A stretch of DNA of 9,375 bases from Clostridiales bacterium (GTDB lineage Bacteria; Bacillota_A; Clostridia; Lachnospirales; Bianqueaceae). Positions within the stretch are counted from its first letter, which is position 1. Every line of letters begins with the position of its first letter. Below, piece after piece: positions 1 to 7,013 of the stretch. The stretch is taken from positions 1,507-10,881 of the forward strand of contig JAHZBS010000072.1 of NCBI GenBank assembly GCA_019423265.1, read 5' to 3'. The position numbers and the translations under genes were made by a program. The notes below the pieces were generated by a model. That model worked only from the letters and a program-made list of their open reading frames with translations. It ran no database searches and had not been told where the DNA came from.

Positions 1-2
1 TA

Positions 3-1100
3 AATGATGTCAATCCGTTCAGCTTGGACTGCGAGCGGCGCTCCGCCGGAGACAGCGGAAGTTTATACCAAGCGGTGCTGTGGGATATGGGAATTCTGAA
101 GAGTGTGGTGGCCAAGGCCCAGGAGGAATTAGAGTCGGCTGGCTTACAAAAGATCGCAAGGCAATATGTGCGGGACACAAAGGAAACGGGTGGGCAGCTG
201 CCCGCGCGCAGGCGAAGAGATATCCTGGCCGGCTTTTTGCAGACTCTGTCTTTTGCAGATCCGGCCTGTCAAGCATCCAGCATAGCAGACGCGGTCAAAG
301 CGTATTATGAGTCCAATGGGTGTGGGGTTATGGCTATGTATCCCATGTTTCGGTGGAGCCAGAAGAGAGGCTTAGTGGGAATTGAACACTATGATGACAT
401 CCGGCTGTCGGATCTGGTGGGATATGAGTACCAAAAGCGGACATTGATCGAGAACACAAGCAGCTTCGTCAAAGGACGCCCCGCGAACAACGTATTGTTG
501 GCGGGTGCGGGGGGAACTGGCAAATCCTCCTCTGTCAAGGCGCTGGTCAACGAATATTTTGATGACGGGCTGCGGCTTTTGGAGATGGGAAAGGAGCAGA
601 TGCCCCTGCTCCCGGATGTCATGAAATTCTTGACCGGGAGAGGCAAGCGCTTCATTCTCTTCATTGATGACCTTTCTTTTGAAGATCAGGAGACGGATTA
701 TAAATATATCAAGTCGCTCTTGGAGGGGAGCGCTGAAAAGAAGCCGGACAATGTCATCTTTTACGCCACGTCCAACAGGCGGCATATCATTCAACAGAAG
801 TGGAAAGATCGGGATTTAAATCATATGGACGAGGAAGTCCATGGCATTGAGGCGATGAACGAAAAGTTGTCTCTGTCCCAGAGATTCGGCATCACGCTGA
901 CCTACCCGGTGCCGAAACAGGATGAGTACTTGGAGATCGTAACCCATATGGCGGCCCAACTGGGAGTGAATGGGGATGGGCAGGAACTGCGGCAAAAGGC
1001 GCTGCAATGGGCTCTCGACCAAAAAGGATTCTCCGGCAGAAGCGCCAGGCAGTTTATCAGCGCATACGCAGCCCAGAAACAAAGTGAGGAGCGGCCATGA
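3..1100 (+). CDS. DUF815-family AAA-type ATPase, 5' end cut by the window
   Basis: This is a P-loop ATPase of the DUF815 family, common in Firmicutes and without an established role. The reading frame is open to the window edge, so the N-terminus is missing. A TTG at 24 is the first possible start inside the window, but residues upstream (NDVNPFS) continue in frame and no ribosome binding site is visible there, so I treat the gene as truncated by the window. Counting from the TTG at 24, the Walker A motif GAGGTGKS is at residues 161-168 and Walker B FILFIDD at 210-216, followed by a sensor-like FYATSNRR segment. The C-terminal helical part ends in GFSGRSARQF, a conserved-looking arginine region. 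About 365 residues are present; I recall the family at somewhat over 400, which fits the loss of an N-terminal segment. The stop overlaps the next start (ATGA), so it is translationally coupled to the vitamin B6 kinase gene. The substrate or partner is unknown. Confidence 0.88.
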   Translation, partial: NDVNPFSLDCERRSAGDSGSLYQAVLWDMGILKSVVAKAQEELESAGLQKIARQYVRDTKETGGQLPARRRRDILAGFLQTLSFADPACQASSIADAVKAYYESNGCGVMAMYPMFRWSQKRGLVGIEHYDDIRLSDLVGYEYQKRTLIENTSSFVKGRPANNVLLAGAGGTGKSSSVKALVNEYFDDGLRLLEMGKEQMPLLPDVMKFLTGRGKRFILFIDDLSFEDQETDYKYIKSLLEGSAEKKPDNVIFYATSNRRHIIQQKWKDRDLNHMDEEVHGIEAMNEKLSLSQRFGITLTYPVPKQDEYLEIVTHMAAQLGVNGDGQELRQKALQWALDQKGFSGRSARQFISAYAAQKQSEERP

Positions 1101-1939
1101 GGAGAACGCCCAAAGCAGCAGTTTTTAATGATTTGACCGGATATGGGCGATGCTCCCTGACAGTGGCGATCCCAACATTGACCAACATGGGAGTCTGCTG
1201 TTGCCCGGCGCCGACGGCGATTCTCAGCAACCACACGGGATTTGAACGGTTCTTTATGGTTGACTTTACCGACAATCTGCAAGGGTACATCGACGGCTGG
1301 CGAGAGCAGAATGTCCGGTTTGATTGTGTGTATACCGGATTTTTAGGTTCTGAGAGACAGACCTCGATTCTGGAACCTTATTTGGAGGAATGCCGGAGGG
1401 CGGGGGCTCTCTTGGTCGTGGATCCAGTCATGGGGGATCAGGGAAAGCTGTACCAGTGTTACACGGAGGAAATGATTCGTGGGATGCGGAGGATGATTGC
1501 GCAAGCCGACATCATCACGCCGAATTTTACGGAGGCCTGCTTCTTGCTAGGACGGGAGTATGAGGATACGGTATCCGATGAGACGATCCGGGACTACCTG
1601 CGACAGTTGGCGGATATGGGCCCTGGGACGGTCTGTATAACAGGAGTGGCGCAGGGGGATGGAAATGCCAATTGGGGATATGATAGGGAGGCAGGGGACT
1701 ATGTGAAATCTCCTTTTTCTATGCTGCCCGTCCACTACAGCGGGACCGGTGACTTGTTTTGCAGTTTGCTAATAGGCTATGTCCTGCACGGAAAATCCCT
1801 TTCTTGGAGCTTGAACCGGATCGGGGAACTGATTACGAAGGCGGTCTCCATGACGTATGAGATGGGATCTCCTGTCTTGGAGGGGGTTCTGTTGGAGCCT
1901 TTGTTTCAGGAGGAAACACTTCTCAAGCTGCCACGGTAA
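1097..1939 (+). CDS. pdxY: Pyridoxamine/pyridoxal kinase (PdxY-like, ribokinase superfamily)
   Basis: This is a cytoplasmic kinase predicted to phosphorylate the 5'-hydroxyl of pyridoxal or pyridoxamine with ATP, salvaging vitamin B6 to pyridoxal phosphate. The 280-residue length matches PdxY/PdxK enzymes. Family motifs are in the usual order: N-terminal substrate-site segment NDLTGYGRCSL (about residues 11-21), DPVMGD at 109-114, ITPNFTEA near 139-146, and the anion-hole motif SGTGDLF from residue 215, whose D219 is the expected catalytic base. The start ATG lies inside ATGA, overlapping the DUF815 ATPase stop by 4 bp; the GAGGAGCGG just upstream supplies the ribosome binding site. The two genes therefore form a coupled pair. 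The gene ends 22 bp before a strong hairpin terminator. ThiD-type hydroxymethylpyrimidine kinase is the main alternative; the length and overall sequence favour the B6 kinase. The exact vitamer preference cannot be read from sequence. Confidence 0.87.
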   Translation: MRRTPKAAVFNDLTGYGRCSLTVAIPTLTNMGVCCCPAPTAILSNHTGFERFFMVDFTDNLQGYIDGWREQNVRFDCVYTGFLGSERQTSILEPYLEECRRAGALLVVDPVMGDQGKLYQCYTEEMIRGMRRMIAQADIITPNFTEACFLLGREYEDTVSDETIRDYLRQLADMGPGTVCITGVAQGDGNANWGYDREAGDYVKSPFSMLPVHYSGTGDLFCSLLIGYVLHGKSLSWSLNRIGELITKAVSMTYEMGSPVLEGVLLEPLFQEETLLKLPR

Positions 1940-1958
1940 ATTTCGCAGCGATTGTAAG

Positions 1959-1998
1959 ACAAAAAGGCGACCCCTTCGAGGAAGAGGCCGCCTTTTGT
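1959..1998. terminator. Hairpin terminator shared by two converging genes
   Basis: The arms AAAAGGCG (1962-1969) and CGCCTTTT (1989-1996) pair perfectly. Inner CC/GG and CTTC/GAAG pairs extend the stem with two mismatches, leaving a 3-nt loop. A T-run follows the stem on the + strand and the A-run at 1961-1965 gives a T-run on the - strand. It can therefore stop both the B6-kinase operon (+) and the Cys-rich gene (-). Confidence 0.82.
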
Positions 1999-2018
1999 AT
2001 TCCTACATTACAGTGGAA

Positions 2019-2222
2019 TTATTTGCATCCGCAACCCGTGGAGCAGTTGTTGCATCCGCAGCCGTTGTTAAGGCCAAAGAGCCCATTGCAATTGCCGCAG
2101 AACAGAAGCAGAATCAAAATCCAGCACCAGTTGTCGCAGCATCCGTTGTTGCATCCACAACCGTCGTTACAGAACAGAGCGAAAAGAATGATAAGAAAGC
2201 AAATATTGTTTTGGCAACCCAT
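2019..2222 (-). CDS. Small hydrophobic high-cysteine protein, 67 residues
   Basis: The product is 67 residues with 15 cysteines, arranged in blocks such as NDGCGCNNGCC and NNGCGCNNCSTGCGC. These alternate with two hydrophobic stretches, FLIILFALF (about residues 9-17) and WILILLLF (about 33-40). Glycine and asparagine fill the cysteine blocks. I place the start at the ATG on the complement of 2220-2222 because a perfect Shine-Dalgarno sequence lies 8 nt before it; a longer in-frame reading to 2267 has no such support. Small Cys/Gly/Asn-rich proteins of this type are frequent in spore-forming Clostridia, some labelled 'chorion class high-cysteine protein' by similarity of composition only. The function is unknown: envelope or spore-coat material or metal binding are possible and none is shown. 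It is a single-gene unit on the opposite strand to its neighbours, ending at the shared hairpin. Confidence 0.72.
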   Translation of the reverse strand: MGCQNNICFLIILFALFCNDGCGCNNGCCDNWCWILILLLFCGNCNGLFGLNNGCGCNNCSTGCGCK

Positions 2223-2230
2223 AATTGCCG

Positions 2231-2237
2231 CCTCCTT
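2231..2237 (-). promoter_or_regulatory. Shine-Dalgarno site fixing the start of the Cys-rich gene
   Basis: The complement reads AAGGAGG, a perfect ribosome binding site, 8 nt before the ATG at 2222. It rules against the longer in-frame start and shows that this very short, low-complexity frame is genuinely translated. Confidence 0.8.
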
Positions 2238-2367
2238 GAATGATGATTTCAAAAGCGAGAAGCTCATTGCCAGGGCTTTTCGCCGTGGCTTATCGCCTTT
2301 GATACTATAAGGTATTCTGGAAAAGGGGGAGGGGTGAAGCTTTTTATAAAAATTTTGAGTTTTTCAC

Positions 2368-2396
2368 TTGACAAAAATGGTATAATTGTATACAAT
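2368..2396 (+). promoter_or_regulatory. Sigma-A promoter of the citrate-to-2-oxoglutarate operon
   Basis: The -35 box TTGACA (2368-2373, perfect consensus) and the -10 box TACAAT (2391-2396) are separated by exactly 17 bp. The DNA just upstream (2341-2367) is very A/T-rich, like an UP element. Predicted transcription starts near 2403, giving a leader of about 30-55 nt depending on the start codon. The -10 box is the right half of a perfect palindrome described separately. Confidence 0.85.
2385..2396. promoter_or_regulatory. Candidate GntR/FCD operator (perfect palindrome on the -10 box)
   Basis: ATTGTATACAAT is a perfect 12-bp palindrome. Its GT...AC core spacing is the form expected for operators of the FadR/FCD branch of GntR regulators. 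It covers the -10 box completely, so a bound protein would block RNA polymerase. The last gene of the same operon encodes a GntR/FCD protein, so autoregulation is the natural inference. An extra ACAAT half site lies 10 bp downstream (2402-2406), one helical turn away. Confidence 0.65.
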
Positions 2397-2433
2397 CTAA
2401 GACAATACAAGAAATCAAAGAAAGGAAGCGCTT

Positions 2434-3861
2434 TTGACGAGCGGTAGGGTGGTTAATATGGAGGACAGGGATTTCTTAAATGAATTGGAGATCAACCCAA
2501 GCACGAATCTCCTGGAGCGGTCACAGTTTGAGTATAGCCTTCAGGACGTGGAGGAGCCGAATCTATACCGGATGCTGTTCAATTATTCGGAGGTTCCGAA
2601 GCTGATTTTCAACCGCAGGTTAGTTCCCATGGGGATGCCAGAGCAGATTTGGATTACGGATACGACCTTCCGGGACGGGCAGCAGTCCAGGGAACCGTAC
2701 ACGACGCAGCAGATTGTGGATCTCTTTGACATGCTGCACCGTCTGGGCGGTCCTAAGGGGATCATTCGCCAGAGCGAGTTCTTTTTATATAGCCAGAAGG
2801 ACCGGGATGCCGTGTACAAGTGCATGGAGAGAGGATATGAATTCCCTGAGATTACCAGCTGGATTCGGGCTTCTAAGAAAGACTTTGAGATGGTAAAGGA
2901 ACTGGGGATGAAGGAGACAGGAATCCTGGTCAGCTGCTCCGATTATCATATTTTCTATAAGCTAAAAATGACGCGCAAGCAGGCGATTGAGCACTATATG
3001 AGGGTGATCACCGAATGTATTGAGATGGGAATCCGCCCTCGCTGCCATTTCGAGGATATAACGAGAGCGGATTTCTATGGATTTGTTGTTCCCTTTGTCT
3101 TACAGCTGTCCAGGCTCATGAAGGAATCCGGCGTGCCGATTAAGATCCGGGCCTGTGATACCATGGGATACGGCGTCGGGATCCCAGGTGTTGCGCTTCC
3201 GCGGAGCGTTCCGGGAATCATCTACGGCCTGCGGCATCATGCCAGGATCCCCTCGGAGCTGATTGAATGGCATGGACACAACGACTTTTACAGAGCGGTG
3301 AGCAATTCCACGACGGCCTGGCTGTACGGCGCGTCGGGCGTGAACTGTTCCCTTTTGGGGATCGGAGAGCGCACCGGAAACTGTCCCATCGAGGCCATGG
3401 TCATCGAGTATGCGCAGCTGCGGGGTACGCTGGATGGCATGGACACTACGGTGATCACAGAGATCGCAGAGTACTATGAAAAAGAACTCGGGTATCGGAT
3501 CCCCCCCCGAACCCCCTTTGTGGGAGAGGACTTCAATGTGACCAGGGCCGGCGTCCACGCTGACGGGCTTCTCAAGAATGAAGAGATCTACAATATATTT
3601 GACACAGATCTCCTGCTGAACCGGCCGCCGAAGGTTATGGTCAGCAACACATCCGGCGCGTCTGGCATCGCCCACTGGCTCAACAGCCATTTTCGCCTCC
3701 GGGGGGAAAATGCTTTTGACAAGCAGGATCCCATTGTGATAGAATTAAAGGGTTGGGTTGACAAAGAATATGAAGAGGGCAGAGTGACGGCGATTTCCGA
3801 CGGAGAGCTGGAGGAGCTGTCACTGGCGCTGGCGGCGAAACAGGGCCGGACCATAGGATGA
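2434..3861 (+). CDS. Re-citrate synthase-like enzyme (isopropylmalate/homocitrate synthase family)
   Basis: This is a DRE-TIM metallolyase that should condense acetyl-CoA with a 2-oxo acid. The operon context (aconitase, isocitrate dehydrogenase) points to oxaloacetate as acceptor, that is (Re)-citrate synthase as known from Clostridium kluyveri; homocitrate synthase is the alternative. Numbered from the TTG at 2434: DTTFRDGQQSR at residues 76-86 holds the catalytic Arg80 and metal-ligand Asp81, HGHNDF at 280-285 supplies the two metal-binding histidines H280 and H282, and GERTGN is at 311-316. At 475 residues it lacks room for the C-terminal leucine-sensing domain of LeuA. The start is uncertain. 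TTG 2434 has an AAAGGAAG ribosome binding site 5 nt upstream. ATG 2458 has only a weaker GGTGG-like site and would shorten the protein by 8 residues. It is the first gene of the operon, 31 bp before the aconitase gene. Confidence 0.82.
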   Translation: MTSGRVVNMEDRDFLNELEINPSTNLLERSQFEYSLQDVEEPNLYRMLFNYSEVPKLIFNRRLVPMGMPEQIWITDTTFRDGQQSREPYTTQQIVDLFDMLHRLGGPKGIIRQSEFFLYSQKDRDAVYKCMERGYEFPEITSWIRASKKDFEMVKELGMKETGILVSCSDYHIFYKLKMTRKQAIEHYMRVITECIEMGIRPRCHFEDITRADFYGFVVPFVLQLSRLMKESGVPIKIRACDTMGYGVGIPGVALPRSVPGIIYGLRHHARIPSELIEWHGHNDFYRAVSNSTTAWLYGASGVNCSLLGIGERTGNCPIEAMVIEYAQLRGTLDGMDTTVITEIAEYYEKELGYRIPPRTPFVGEDFNVTRAGVHADGLLKNEEIYNIFDTDLLLNRPPKVMVSNTSGASGIAHWLNSHFRLRGENAFDKQDPIVIELKGWVDKEYEEGRVTAISDGELEELSLALAAKQGRTIG

Positions 3862-3892
3862 TCTGCCCACAACGAAATAAGGAGGAATCGGT

Positions 3893-5821
3893 ATGGGAAT
3901 GAATGTTGCACAGAAAGTCATTTCAGCACACCTGGTGGACGGCAGGATGGTCCCGGGAGAGCAGATTGGGCTTCGCATTGATCAGACGCTAACCCAGGAT
4001 TCAACGGGGACTATGGCCTATCTACAGTTGGAGGCCATGGGCGTAGATCAGGTTAAAACCACACGGTCGGTTGCCTATATTGACCACAATATGCTGCAGC
4101 AAGGGTTTGAAAACGCGGATGACCATAAATATATCCAGACGGTGGCGAGCAAGCATGGCATCTATTTCTCCAAGCCAGGCAATGGGATCTGTCACCAAGT
4201 CCATTTGGAGCGCTTTGGCGTGCCGGGCCAGACTCTGTTAGGGTCTGACAGCCACACAACCACAGGCGGCGGAATTGGGATGTTGGCCATGGGCGCTGGC
4301 GGTCTTGACGTAGCCGTTGCCATGGGTGGCGGTACGTACTACATTAATATGCCTAAGGTCGTAAAGGTGGACCTAAAGGGAAAACTCCAGCCTTTTGTCT
4401 CGGCAAAGGACGTGATTCTGGAGGTTCTTCGCCTTCTGAGCGTTAAGGGCGGAGTCGGCCGAATTATCGAGTATACGGGCGAGGGAGTCAAAACGCTGAC
4501 CGTGCCGGACCGCGCCACAATCACCAATATGGGGACAGAATTGGGCGCCACCACGTCGATCTTCCCCACCGATGAGATGACCAAGACATTTTTGGAGGCC
4601 CAGGGGCGGGGCGACGTCTATGTAGAGCTTCAGCCGGACGCCGACGCCACCTATGATGAGGAGATCACCATCGATCTGGGGGCGCTGGAGCCGCTGGCGG
4701 CTCTGCCTCATAGCCCGGACAATGTTAAGAAAGTGAAGGAAGCTGGCGGGATCAAGGTGGATCAGGTTGCCATCGGCAGCTGTACCAACAGCTCGTATCT
4801 GGACATGATGCGCGTTGCGCGCATCTTGAAGGGAAGGACGGTCCCGGCGGAAGTCAGTCTGGTCATCGCGCCCGGCTCTAAACAGGTGCTGACAATGCTA
4901 GCGGAAAATGGAGCATTAGCGGATATGATCGACGCGGGAGCTAGAATTTTGGAGTCCGGCTGCGGGCCCTGTATCGGTATGGGGCAAGCGCCGGCGACGG
5001 GCGCGATTTCCCTGCGGACGATCAATCGAAACTTTAAGGGGCGTTGCGGTACGGCTTCTGCGGGAGTCTACATCGTCAGCCCGGAGACGGCGGCTGTAAG
5101 CGCGCTGGAAGGAAAGCTGACGGATCCCCGCACCTACGCGGACCGCGTTGATCTGTCCGTCGAACTGCCTGAAAAATTCTTTGTCCATGACAATATGCTG
5201 ATCCCGCCTTCCGAGAATCCGGAGACGGTGGAGGTAATCAAGGGCCCCAACATTAAAGATTTCCCTGTAAATGAGGCTCTCGGGGAGACGGTGAAAGGAA
5301 AGGTGCTAATCAAGGTGGAGGACAATATCACCACAGATCATATCATGCCCTCCAATGCAAGCCTGTTGCCCTTCCGCTCCAATATTCCCCATCTCTCGAA
5401 TTTCTGCCTGACCCCCTGTGATCCGGAATTCCCGGCCCGGGCTAAAGCCAACGGCGGAGGCTTTATCGTGGGAGGCGACAACTATGGACAGGGCTCCAGC
5501 AGGGAGCACGCCGCGCTTGTCCCTCTGTATCTAGGCATCAAGGCGGTTTTGGCCAAGAGTTTTGCCAGAATCCACAAGGCGAACCTGATCAACAGTGGGA
5601 TTCTGCCGTTGGTCTTTGAAAATCCCGAGGACTATGATGCGCTGGCGTTGATGGATGATTTGACCATCGAGAACGCCACCCAGCAGGTCAAGAGCGGTCA
5701 TGTGGTAGTCAAGGATGGGAAGAGCGGACGGGAAATGGCGTTTCGCATCGAACTGACGGATAAGGAACTCCAGGTTCTACTGGCAGGCGGAAAAATTAAT
5801 TTTATCAAACAGGCGCAATAG
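3893..5821 (+). CDS. Aconitate hydratase (Aquifex-type, about 640 residues)
   Basis: This is a cytoplasmic [4Fe-4S] enzyme that isomerises citrate to isocitrate through cis-aconitate. The 642-residue length fits the shorter bacterial aconitase family rather than the roughly 890-residue AcnA. The three cluster cysteines are all present: C297 in GSCTNSS, and C357 and C360 in SGCGPCIG. SDSHTTTGGG in the N-terminal half and GGDNYGQGSSREHAA in the C-terminal swivel domain (from residue 527) are intact substrate-site motifs, including the GSSRE serine and arginine. A perfect AAGGAGG (3879-3885) sits 7 nt before the ATG. Its place between the citrate-forming enzyme and the isocitrate dehydrogenase supports citrate as substrate. 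Homoaconitase or isopropylmalate isomerase are less likely because the large and small domains are fused here and the dehydrogenase is of isocitrate type. Confidence 0.93.
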   Translation: MGMNVAQKVISAHLVDGRMVPGEQIGLRIDQTLTQDSTGTMAYLQLEAMGVDQVKTTRSVAYIDHNMLQQGFENADDHKYIQTVASKHGIYFSKPGNGICHQVHLERFGVPGQTLLGSDSHTTTGGGIGMLAMGAGGLDVAVAMGGGTYYINMPKVVKVDLKGKLQPFVSAKDVILEVLRLLSVKGGVGRIIEYTGEGVKTLTVPDRATITNMGTELGATTSIFPTDEMTKTFLEAQGRGDVYVELQPDADATYDEEITIDLGALEPLAALPHSPDNVKKVKEAGGIKVDQVAIGSCTNSSYLDMMRVARILKGRTVPAEVSLVIAPGSKQVLTMLAENGALADMIDAGARILESGCGPCIGMGQAPATGAISLRTINRNFKGRCGTASAGVYIVSPETAAVSALEGKLTDPRTYADRVDLSVELPEKFFVHDNMLIPPSENPETVEVIKGPNIKDFPVNEALGETVKGKVLIKVEDNITTDHIMPSNASLLPFRSNIPHLSNFCLTPCDPEFPARAKANGGGFIVGGDNYGQGSSREHAALVPLYLGIKAVLAKSFARIHKANLINSGILPLVFENPEDYDALALMDDLTIENATQQVKSGHVVVKDGKSGREMAFRIELTDKELQVLLAGGKINFIKQAQ

Positions 5822-5827
5822 GAGGGG
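5819..5827 (+). promoter_or_regulatory. Ribosome binding site overlapping the aconitase stop codon
   Basis: The aconitase stop TAG runs directly into a strong Shine-Dalgarno sequence (TAGGAGGGG), 5 nt before the next ATG at 5833. Terminating ribosomes would sit on the next gene's binding site, which favours coupled, stoichiometric translation of the two enzymes. Confidence 0.7.
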
Positions 5828-5832
5828 TAACC

Positions 5833-6990
5833 ATGGGAAACTATGATTCGTTTTTACAGCGGTTTGAACAGCTATTGGAACAACAGGACGCCCGGGTACA
5901 GCGGTTAAAGAGCGAGGGCGATTTTATCGATTACAAGTCTCTGGATAAGCTGATTATCGGCGTCATCGGCGGCGATGGAATCGGCCCGATGATCACAGAG
6001 CAAGCACAGCGGATTATGGAATTTTTGCTGAAAAAGCCGGTGGAAGAGGGAAAGGTTGAGATCCGGACCATCGAAGGGCTGACCATTGAAAACCGTGCGG
6101 CCTGCAATAAAGCCATACCGGACGACGTGCTGGCGGAGATCAAGAAATGCCACGTTCTGTTGAAAGGGCCGACCACGACGCCGCAAAAGGGCGATCCCTG
6201 GCCGAATATTGAGAGCGCCAATGTGGCTATGCGCAAGGAGTTGGATCTGTTCGCCAATGTTCGCCCTGTCAAAGTTGAAGAGCAGGGGATCGACTGGACG
6301 TTTTTCCGGGAAAATACGGAGGGGGCCTACGCCCTGGGAAGTCAGGGCATGAATGTCACCGAGGATTTGGCCTTTGATTTCAAGGTTATCACCTCCCCGG
6401 GAGCCGAGAGAATCGCCCGGGCCGCCTTTGATTTTGCCGATAAAAATGGAAAGACCAGGGTTACGGCGGTGACCAAGGCAAATGTGATCAAAACCACAGA
6501 TGGCAAATTCCTAGAGGAATGCCGCAAGGTGGCGGCGGAGTATCCGCACATAACGTTTGATGAGTGGTATATCGACATTATGACGGCGAAGCTTGTGGAC
6601 GAGAAGCGCCGCAAGGATTTTCAGGTTGTGGTGCTGCCCAATCTGTACGGCGATATCCTGACAGATGAAGCCGCCGAATTCCAGGGCGGCGTGGGTACGG
6701 CGGGCAGTTCCAATATCGGCAAGCGCTACGCCATGTTTGAGGCGATCCATGGCTCCGCGCCGCGGATGGTTCGGGAAGGGCGCGCGCAGTACGCGGATCC
6801 CTCAAGCGTGATCCGCGCGGCGGCGATGCTGCTGGCACATATCGGGTACGCCGAGGAGGCGGATAAGTTGTATGCCGCCCTCGACATTTGTGGCAACAAA
6901 GAGCGAAAGCTTGTCATGACAGGACGGGACGATGGCGCCACAGGAGAGGAATTTGCTGATTATATCATGGCCACCATTGAGGCGATGTGA
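5833..6990 (+). CDS. icd: Isocitrate dehydrogenase (isocitrate/isopropylmalate dehydrogenase family)
   Basis: This enzyme is predicted to oxidatively decarboxylate isocitrate to 2-oxoglutarate with NAD+ or NADP+. Substrate-site residues match E. coli Icd by motif: S128, N130 and R134 in ESANVAMR (S128 aligns with the phosphorylated serine), R159 and Y166 in FRENTEGAY, K215 in VTKANVIK, D248, and the metal aspartates D274 and D278 in NLYGDILTD. The isocitrate-type ESANVAMR motif argues against isopropylmalate dehydrogenase. The cofactor loop reads HGSAPRM (H306-M312); it has neither the usual Lys-Tyr of NADP enzymes nor Asp-Ile of NAD enzymes, so cofactor choice is open. About 37 charged residues precede the first Rossmann strand (LIIGVIGGDGIGP), an N-terminal extension relative to the minimal family fold. 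The gene is 11 bp after the aconitase gene and 42 bp before the regulator gene. Confidence 0.88.
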   Translation: MGNYDSFLQRFEQLLEQQDARVQRLKSEGDFIDYKSLDKLIIGVIGGDGIGPMITEQAQRIMEFLLKKPVEEGKVEIRTIEGLTIENRAACNKAIPDDVLAEIKKCHVLLKGPTTTPQKGDPWPNIESANVAMRKELDLFANVRPVKVEEQGIDWTFFRENTEGAYALGSQGMNVTEDLAFDFKVITSPGAERIARAAFDFADKNGKTRVTAVTKANVIKTTDGKFLEECRKVAAEYPHITFDEWYIDIMTAKLVDEKRRKDFQVVVLPNLYGDILTDEAAEFQGGVGTAGSSNIGKRYAMFEAIHGSAPRMVREGRAQYADPSSVIRAAAMLLAHIGYAEEADKLYAALDICGNKERKLVMTGRDDGATGEEFADYIMATIEAM

Positions 6991-6994
6991 CCGT

Positions 6995-7013
6995 CTGTCT
7001 ATGGGATAGACAG
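6995..7013 (+). repeat. Small intercistronic hairpin between dehydrogenase and regulator genes
   Basis: CTGTCTA (6995-7001) and TAGACAG (7007-7013) are a perfect 7-bp inverted repeat with a 5-nt loop, extendable by one T-G pair. It lies just after the dehydrogenase stop and ends 3 nt before the regulator's AAGGAGG. No T-run follows, so it is not a normal terminator. It could protect the upstream mRNA, be a processing site, or lower regulator translation. Confidence 0.5.

Noticed and set aside
372..794. 140-residue open frame on the - strand
   Set aside because: It is antisense to the DUF815 Walker A and Walker B region and shows no motif or ribosome binding site of its own.
2223..2267. 15-residue N-terminal extension of the Cys-rich protein
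   Set aside because: The upstream start has no ribosome binding site, while AAGGAGG lies inside this extension at the right distance from the internal ATG.
2019..2267. Repetitive TTGCATCCGCA-like units as a CRISPR or tandem repeat array
   Set aside because: The repeats are codon echoes of Gly-Cys/Asn blocks in a translated gene; unit lengths are irregular and there are no unique spacers.
1857..2310. Two + strand open frames of 128 and 95 residues around the Cys-rich gene
   Set aside because: They cross the kinase end and the terminator, or mirror the repetitive codons of the Cys-rich gene, giving low-complexity Pro/Gln/Leu or Ala/Val runs. The - strand frame has the perfect ribosome binding site and terminator.
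2341..2352. Palindrome TTTTTATAAAAA as an operator or terminator
   Set aside because: It is a simple A/T run upstream of the -35 box, better explained as an UP-like element, with no GC stem.
2381..2386. TATAAT as the -10 box of the operon promoter
   Set aside because: It is only 7 bp from TTGACA; TACAAT at 2391 has the correct 17-bp spacing.
3100..3690. 196-residue open frame on the - strand
   Set aside because: It lies entirely inside the synthase gene, whose metal-site and catalytic motifs are clear; the antisense product is Arg/Pro/His-rich with no ribosome binding site or family match.
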